DNA of 64,000 bases, from the NCBI RefSeq assembly GCF_014851395.1, contig NW_024041150.1:34421585-34485584 (forward strand). The letters run 5' to 3'. The translations under genes were made by a program, and so were the position numbers. The notes under the pieces are model-generated. The model was not told where the DNA came from and ran no database searches. It saw only the letters and a list, made by a program, of their open reading frames with translations. Below, in pieces: positions 57,473 through 64,000 of the stretch (position 1 is the stretch's first letter; every line of letters starts with the position of its first letter). This stretch comes from Micropterus salmoides (lineage: Eukaryota; Chordata; Actinopteri; Centrarchiformes; Centrarchidae).

Positions 57473-57653
57473 GGCCATATTATGCTTCTGCCTTTTTACC
57501 TTTCCTTTACTGTTTTATATATATCTTTTTTTGTGTATGTAATAGCTTAGTCCACCCCAAAGGGAGTTAACATCTACCACAGAAAACACTGCACCTGAAC
57601 TGCCTGATAACAAATAAAATTATGAACCTGAAAATGAGCATAATAAGACCACT
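57473..57653 (+). mobile_element. Short MITE-like repeat (CATATTATGC...GCATAATA)
   Basis: Starts GGCCATATTATGCTTCTGCC and ends TGAGCATAATAAGACC, so GG(C/T)C(A/T)TATTATGC is inverted at the ends. The interior TGTGTATGTAATAGCTTAG, CCAAAGGGAGTTAACATC and CACAGAAAACACTGCACCTG is a motif order I recognise from teleost repeats. No target duplication could be fixed. Confidence 0.65.
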
Positions 57654-57654
57654 T

Positions 57655-57920
57655 TAAAGCTGGGGTAGGTAACGTTGGAGAAACTTGCATGAGACTGCTA
57701 GATTTAGAAAGTAAAGGGAGATATCCCACCCCCTCCCCTCAGGCCTTCCTCCAAAGATGACTGGCCATGCCTTTTACGGTCCTGCGACAGCCACAGATGC
57801 TGGATTGTTTTCATTTTTGTGTCACAGGATTTAATTAATTGATTGCTGTCTGGATGTTAAGATGATTTAAACAAATATAACAAAATATGCTTGTGAAATA
57901 AATTGCCTACCCCAACTGTA
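57655..57920. mobile_element. MITE-like repeat with GGGGTAGG inverted ends
   Basis: Left end TAAAGCTGGGGTAGGTAA; right end reverse-complemented TACAGTTGGGGTAGGCAA (15 of 18 identical). 266 bp, no coding capacity. Flanking bases do not show a clear duplication, and its left edge touches the preceding element (57653/57655). Confidence 0.75.
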
Positions 57921-57954
57921 GCTTACTGCACACTGATATATTCAGTTCACCTCT

Positions 57955-58340
57955 TTATTATTGTCAGTTTCTGCCATTCCTACTATGGTCTGTCACTCAT
58001 TTTGTATCCTTAATTTCCTTACCCGCTTCTTAGTTTCCTTCTTCCTGTCCTTTCTTATCACAATTTTGTTCCTTCTGATAGTCCTTCCCTACCTGCTTTT
58101 GATTCCTTGTATTTTGTCCACCATTTTCCCTCATTTATTCTCCCAGTTGATTTAACTCTTCACTTACATCTACCATTCTCCCTTCCCTTTCTCTTGACAG
58201 TTCTCCTTCCAGTTATCTTCCTTTCCCCACATCTTTCAACTTCCTCATTCCTAAATTCCCTCTTTCCTCCCATTTTAATGTTCTTCTGCTTCCAGTTTGT
58301 CTGTCCCACAATAACATTTCTCCTTCTGGGGTTTTTATAA
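57955..58340 (+). repeat. Pyrimidine-rich tract
   Basis: C/T-dominated, with Phe/Leu/Ser-rich spurious frames in more than one phase. A (TC)n array follows at 58432-58458. Confidence 0.65.
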
Positions 58341-58431
58341 CTCAACTTCAGATCTTTTATTTTATTCTACTTTGTTTTTATTTCAACATTATGGTCTCCT
58401 CTCCCGCTGGGATCCCCTCAAAACTCCCCTC

Positions 58432-58458
58432 CTCTCTCTCTCTCTCTCTCTCTCTCTC
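58432..58458. repeat. (TC)n microsatellite
   Basis: About 13 TC units. Confidence 0.9.
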
Positions 58459-58459
58459 G

Positions 58460-59580
58460 CTAAGCCACGGCCCACTCCCTCCTTCATCATTATACTCTTC
58501 TCACTGTAAACACTGTTTCTGCCTGAAGGACACACACATTCAGTAAGAAAACTACATATAAACACTCACGCTGCCCAGAAAAATCTCTAACTCCAACCGC
58601 AAACACACACGCGGACTACAGGCATACACACACCTTTCACACACGTTTGCACACACACAGCTGACTCTGTGACTGTGTTGTGATCTTCCAAAGCTCCATC
58701 CCACAGCAGATAATGAAGCCAGAGAGCAGCCAGACTGTAATCCCTAAAAGGAGTGGAAAGCGGGAAGGAAGAGACGGGCTCCTCGCTGTCAGGGCATCCT
58801 CTCTTTCTGTTTCTATCTATTCATCTCATTCTCGTCTCTCTGGTCGCTCTCTCATATCGCATGAAAATGCTCCCGCTGTTTTGCTGGTATCATCGAGAGA
58901 AGATTGAAAAGTGATTTGTAGAGATATTTTTACTTTTGTGGAGAGAAAACTGGAGTTAAAGGGAAGAAATAGTGCCAGTTTGAGTTGCCAGAGAGTCAGT
59001 GAGGAAGTTTAACCTCTCAGCCTGATGCTGCATTCAGCAAAGCAATCATTGAGTCATTTCCTACAAAGCTGAGAGACTGAGGGAAACTCAGCCAGAGGGC
59101 TTTTGGTCAAGAAAAGCCAGACACAGAAGTCGGTGCCAATCAATGACCATTCAGATTTTAAAGTTTACTGATCAGGCCTCGTGATTGACAGGTTGTCTAT
59201 GCAACAAGCGCTCCAGGATAAATGACAAAACGCATTTGTCCATGCCCTCTAGGACAACACAAGGACAAGTGTTTTCTGATCAGCAGGATGATATAGTTTA
59301 TCTGGGACTTCTGGTTAGCCCCGTCAGGGTTTGGGTTCAAATGACTTGTACTTAGGGCAATAACATTTTTTTATTGCAATACAAAATTTTATTCACCATT
59401 CGATATCAATAATTATTATTTCTTTTTAAGCTTAAAGGGGGATTTTGGCTCCTGAGTGAAAGTTGAAGAAACCAGATGGTTAATTGTGGTTTTAAACTTT
59501 TCTTAATGGTGGATCATAATTAAGATCTAAAAATCTATTCTAAACAAATATGCATGAGTAAAATTAAGTTAAATGTTTTT
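58460..59580. other. Gene-free sequence
   Basis: No supported gene. 58675-58800 is mixed-composition DNA of possible regulatory interest (CCAGACTGTAATCCC). Confidence 0.45.
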
Positions 59581-59585
59581 TCAAT

Positions 59586-59650
59586 CCCATCCATCCATGC
59601 ATCGTCAACTGCTTATCCTGCATACAGGTTCGCGGGAGGCTGGAGCAAAC
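59586..59650 (+). repeat. CATCC-led interspersed repeat, short copy
   Basis: (CATC)n-like start, then CGTCAACTGCTTATCCTGCA, TACAGGTTCGCGGG and GGCTGGAGC. It matches 63890-64000 and is lost after GGCTGGAGC. Confidence 0.7.
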
Positions 59651-61560
59651 AGCTCAGACTCTAAAATCAGTGACGTAGGTAATGCAGTTCAGTAAATTAA
59701 TGTTTCTTCCCTTTTATATCGGCTCAGTGTGTTTGTACACACTTTCTTTATTTCCCCTTATCTTACTGTTGCTAATTGTTTGTACCAATATTTCCATGCT
59801 CATCCTAGTGTTGGGAAAGGTTTTAACAGCAGTCATCTCACACTATCTAAGGGATTAAATGCATTTTGAAGGGAATTTGAAGTTAGTTTTAACCAACCAC
59901 TGCACACAGCTGATAAAATAGGGAACTGAAGTGATAATCCTGGCAGTGTTGCTCTGGAAACAACAAACTCACAGCATAGCCGTCTTTCCTGAACCGAGGC
60001 ATTCAGATTCTGCACGGCAAACCAAAAAAAAGATTTTAAAATATGAATCACACACTGAGATGAGAGCCCTCTTCAAAGTGCAAAGCAGGGGGGTTAGAAA
60101 GATAGAGAGAGAGGGAGAGGAAGAAAAAAGAGGAGGGAGAGTGCTGGAGGAGAAGAAGAGGATTAGATAATGGTGATGACGTCAGAAGAAAATAAATTAT
60201 GGGAGAATGTGTCTCTCTCTACCCCTCACACACAAATATCTATAAGGAAACTGTGGCAGGTTTACACCAACAGCTGGGCTCTACTGCGGCCTAGTGGCCA
60301 TGACAAGAACTGAAACATACATATTACATATTTGTATTTTCTGTGACTTCTATTTTGTGCCTTACGAGCTGACAGATTTATTGGAATGAACGCAGAACAT
60401 TATTAAAAGTGAAAATTAGATGCAGAATTTCAAAATTAAATGAAGTTCAATTATCGATTTGACTGAGCTTCTTGGATGATAAAACATGAAAAGGGCGTGT
60501 TGAAAGAAAAATACACTACATATTTAAACTTGTAAACTATTTAAACTGTATAGTGAAACAACACTTTTTACAACCTTGAACTGTTCTACAGTGATATTGT
60601 GATTGATTGTCACTAATATTTTTACATTTTATGGGCACCTGAGTAATTTGCCTTTTATTTTGGGCTCCTGGCCTCCTGGCAGTTTTGTTGAATATGGCTG
60701 AGTTTGTGCTGAAAAAAAGGGCGCTATACATGTGGGATGAGGACAGTTTAAAAGGTGCTAAACAAAAATTAAAAATGAGTGAATACGAATTCAGATCAAA
60801 TGTACCAAAATGCACTTGGACTCCAGAAGTCATGAATAAATCTGCTTTTAGCAGCACAAATCTCTCTTACAAGCATTTCCTTGATTTTGAGTGAGATGCA
60901 TTAATTTATGTTCATTTTTCTGCACAGTAATGCCAATATATTTGTAATTATCCAATTATATTGTTAGGCCTGATGATGCGTTAATGTGGGTTGTATTGGG
61001 TTTTGTTTCTCTCTACTTGTGTGATGACTGTGAAGGAATTTAGGTGTACTTTGTCATGCTGAGCTAATGTGAGCCATAGGTGACAGCCAGGGAGTCCTCT
61101 CAGTGTGATTGGTCGACTGACTGACGCAGGTGTCTTGATAATGATGCGCTGTTATACATTTGTTAGATAACCCAAGGTCGAGATTATCTTTATTTTGTTT
61201 CATTACAGACAGACTGACTGGCTCAAAGAGTTGCATGTGGCTCTAAGGACACACAACGTATCATTGATTTGAACCAATGGCCAGTAGACTCATCAGACAC
61301 GTAAAGAGGGGTGAAAAATCACCTTATTTGGACACTTGAGTGAGTCTCTGTAGGTCTAGACAGGAAGGATTCTTCAGATTTGGTGTTGGCATTGCATGTG
61401 TTCAAACGTTATATACGTTCTCCTCGGCTGAGTCTCAATGAATAAATGTTGTGTAAGTCTTCAAAACTTCTTTATCACACGTGAACCTAGCTGACTTAAT
61501 TTCTATAACAACCTGTGTTTTGTTTTGCTGTCATTGTTGTTAGTGTTAATTGTTACGACA
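59651..61560. other. 1.9-kb gene-free stretch
   Basis: No supported gene. GA-rich at 60095-60165. The 69-codon plus frame at 60685-60894 and the 106-codon minus frame at 60537-60857 overlap antiparallel and have no recognisable domain. Confidence 0.5.
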
Positions 61561-61564
61561 AAGT

Positions 61565-61785
61565 CATTTCATATTTGTTTAGCACCTTTCTAGTCTTTGA
61601 TGCGCTTTTACACTCACACGCTGAGCTGAGCCTAAGCTCAAACACATTCATACACTGGTGGAACAGCCACCAGAGGCAATTCGGGGTTCAGTATCTTGCC
61701 CAAGGCCACACTTCGACATGCAGCTGGCGACTGAACCTTCCGATTAACGGGCAACCCACTCTACCTCCTGAGTCACAGCCGCCCC
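61565..61785 (-). mobile_element. tRNA-derived SINE, near full length
   Basis: On the minus strand: tRNA-like head GGCTGTGACTCAGGAGGTAG, a B box (GGTTCAGTCGC at 61738-61728), the core GAAGTGTGGCCTTGGGCAAG and TACTGAACCCCGAATTGCC, then CCAGTGTATGAATGTG and the tail AAGACTAGAAAGGTGCTAAAC near 61570. Opposite in orientation to the SINE at 20205, with a different tRNA-like head but the same core. Confidence 0.88.
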
Positions 61786-61789
61786 GTTA

Positions 61790-63885
61790 TTTGATCCAAT
61801 TGTTTGTGTAATTCTTCACACTAATCTGCTGTACTGACAGCTGAATTGGACAAGGGTCAAGCTGGGTATAAAGCTAATTTCCCGGTTTTATCACACTATT
61901 TCCAGAACTGATCTGACCAACGGCCTCATCTGATATATACACAAACTCACACATAGTACAGTGTTATAAAATCACCCACATCTTTTTTCCTGACTCCATG
62001 CCAACGTCACCTCCTGGATTCATGAGCTGTGCTAAAAATACTTTGTATGGCTTACTTTTTTTAACAATGCACACATTTTAAATCCCACAGTATAAAGACA
62101 TTCATTATTTATAAATTATAATAAGTCTGAAAAAGTACTCACATGCAAGAAAACACTTGAGCGGTGATTACTTTAACTAACAGGATGGAAATGGGAGTGT
62201 TTTAAGAGCACAGAGACCTTTTCACAAACACCATATATATTTTACCACTGTTCTAAATGTTTTCTTTAATTATGAATTTTTGTTGATCATTACTAATGTT
62301 TTGGAAATGTCGCCTCATGAATAAAGCTGCCTGAAATACAGTAGTGAGGTGGAAGAAGGAGAGTTAATGATAATGACAAATCAGTCACACACAAGGGATG
62401 AGTACATCTTGATGTTAACACTTGTGTAGTTTTACTTAAGTTAGATGAGGGAGAGACAAGAAAACATTAAACATTTACGTTAATTAATTGTTTTATAGTT
62501 CTCCGTTATTTGTATTCAAATCTACATTTTTAATTATTTTTCTATCTATTTTACTTTATGCCAATAAAGTCCCAATGAGTTGAATAAAGAGGGAAAGAAA
62601 GGTAGAGAGAAAAAAGAGAAAGGCAAGAGAGAACAGGAGAGACAAGAAGAGGAAAAAGAAAAAGATGTAGTCATAGAACTCAATGTCAAAACCCAGGCTG
62701 GAGCATAAAGGGACTGTCCTAATTAAACAGGGTGTGGTTCGGTCAATCCTTGATTTTTTACTTAAATTTGTTTAATTCTTACTCAATCATCTTGTTTTAA
62801 ATGGGCTGCAGACGGGGAGCAAGATGAAGGGAGGGTTAGAGTGAGAAGCAAAAAGAATAATAGTGAGATAATGAGGGAAAAATTAAAAAGGAGGAGAGGC
62901 GAGAGGGTGAGGAAAACAGCAGAGACAAAGTATGAGCTTAGTGAAAATATGGGAAAGAATGAGGGAGTGAAGCAGAAACAAAAAGAGAGAAAATAACACC
63001 TACATTGCTTTGGTTTTATTTTTTCAGGTGCAGTGCCAACTTTCTAGAAAGAGTTGTAGAGTAAAATCCCCCCCTGAGGCTCCAGAGCTTTTCCACCACT
63101 TCCTGATAAAAAAGTGTTTTGCAAGCTGCAGTTTGGCTATTACTGCTTGGCAACTGTGGCAACTGAATTTAGTGCCAGGAATTTAAAATAAAATAAAAAC
63201 TGAACCAGAAACCAACTTCAAAAGTGGTCAAGATTAACCACAAATGCACAAACACAGATGTTAGTGTAAGATATTATGATTTGATACTGTTTACTATCAT
63301 TTAAACCGCAGAGACTGCTGTATGAGTACACACAAATCTTCCTATACATGACATGAATAACAACGTAGTGCCAAAAAAACCTACTGACTGTTCTTTCTAT
63401 TTGATAAAACCTACCTTTCACATATTTCTTTATATCTTATATTTTTTTACATCTTGGCGAATTTGCACCATTACAGTTTTTTTCAATGGCTAACAAGCAT
63501 CAGTCAGTAGTGAAGCCACTTTTCCAAAACTCTTGGAATGACCAATGAATGCATCTTGGCCAAAACTCACTCACTCAAACCACCAAAACACTTCATACAT
63601 TTCACAAAATAAACTTGTTCAAACTAAACACTGGCAACAGTTCTCACTCAGAAAGCGTACCCTGTCACTCATAACACTTGAAGCTAAAAAACATTAACAA
63701 CAGGGAGCATTACATAAATAATGAACATTTATCTTTGAAGTTTAAATGATTTTTTACATAAATCAGTATTTCATTATAGAATAAAAAAAAATAATCTGAC
63801 TTTATTGACTGTACTAAAGAGTATGTAACAAGAATAATCAGAAATATGCTTCAATATCCTTTATTTATTCGGTATCATTGTGTAT
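61790..63885. other. 2.1-kb gene-free stretch with purine tracts
   Basis: No supported gene. GA-rich tracts lie at 62583-62668 and 62810-62995. 63025-63190 is a mixed block of possible regulatory interest. The rest is AT-rich. Confidence 0.5.
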
Positions 63886-63889
63886 GGTA

Positions 63890-64000
63890 ATCCATCCATC
63901 CATCCATCATCAACCGCTTATCCTGCGTACAGGGTCGCAGTTGTGGCTGGAGCCTATCCCAGCTGACATCGGGCACAAGGCATGGTACACCCTGAACAGG
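63890..64000 (+). repeat. CATCC-led interspersed repeat, runs off the window
   Basis: (CATC)n, ATCAACCGCTTATCCTGCG, TACAGGGTCGCAG, GGCTGGAGCCTATCCCAGC, TGACATCGGGCACAAGGC and GTACACCCTGAACAGG are a landmark order I know from a very common teleost repeat whose 3' end lies beyond this window. Confidence 0.8.

Noticed and set aside
60537..60894. Antiparallel 106- and 69-codon frames
   Set aside because: Mutual shadows with no recognisable similarity and no splice or start context favouring either.
1..64000. CRISPR arrays, bacterial operons, riboswitches, tRNA or rRNA genes
   Set aside because: The sequence is eukaryotic repeat-rich DNA. tRNA-like signals are confined to SINE heads, and regularly spaced repeats are minisatellites or satellites.

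Overview
The window looks like 64 kb of non-coding vertebrate DNA, most likely from a teleost fish and probably a percomorph. It is AT-leaning and full of long (CA)n/(GT)n arrays. It carries repeat types I know from teleost genomes: a Tc1-like transposon with long terminal inverted repeats, an RTE/Rex3-like LINE fragment, tRNA-derived SINEs sharing a 'CTTGGGCAAGACACTGAACCCC' type core, and many short non-autonomous hAT-type elements. Species and chromosome position cannot be read from the sequence. No bacterial, organellar or viral gene organisation is present.

I found no host protein-coding gene that I can support. The longest open frames fall in CT-rich, CA-rich or (GGAT)n-type low-complexity DNA and translate to monotonous peptides. 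The only recognisable coding relics belong to mobile elements. One is a nearly intact but dead Tc1-like transposase (39919-40924, minus strand; one nonsense codon and one frameshift). The other is a shredded reverse-transcriptase C-terminal region (about 39125-39748, minus strand). The segment is therefore intergenic or lies inside a large intron; small exons without homology I recognise, or lncRNA exons, cannot be excluded.

Layout. 0-12 kb: unique AT-rich DNA, large (GT)n arrays, a decayed 33-bp minisatellite (3.75-3.97 kb), an old hAT-like copy (5.5 kb) and two copies of a repeat tied to CA/GT arrays (2.1 and 11.5 kb). 12-26 kb: mostly unique, with a hAT MITE (18.48 kb), a tRNA-SINE (20.2 kb), a 90-bp-arm foldback element (22.3 kb) abutting a hAT-like element (22.65 kb), and purine/pyrimidine tracts. 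26-36 kb is the densest repeat zone: pyrimidine tract, decayed higher-order (GGAT)-rich satellite, GT/GA tracts split by a Tc1-type element that itself holds another repeat, two related unclassified repeats, a SINE tail, and two more elements back to back. 36-46 kb: unique DNA, a 150-bp segment present twice 5.5 kb apart, the LINE/Tc1 junction complex, and a hAT element sitting inside an older repeat. 46-64 kb: a hAT MITE with perfect 8-bp target duplication (46.55 kb), another hAT element (49.94 kb), a C/A-rich word array (53.4-53.9 kb), two abutting MITEs (57.5-57.9 kb), a SINE (61.6 kb) and two copies of a CATCC-led repeat, the second running off the window end.

The clearest results are structural: several insertions can be dated relative to each other, and target-site duplications can be read directly. 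I see no sign of a previously undescribed functional system. The best leads of unknown nature are the duplicated segment at 38.85/44.33 kb, the higher-order array at 26.9-28.06 kb, and a few stretches that look like conserved regulatory DNA, which need a cross-species alignment to test.
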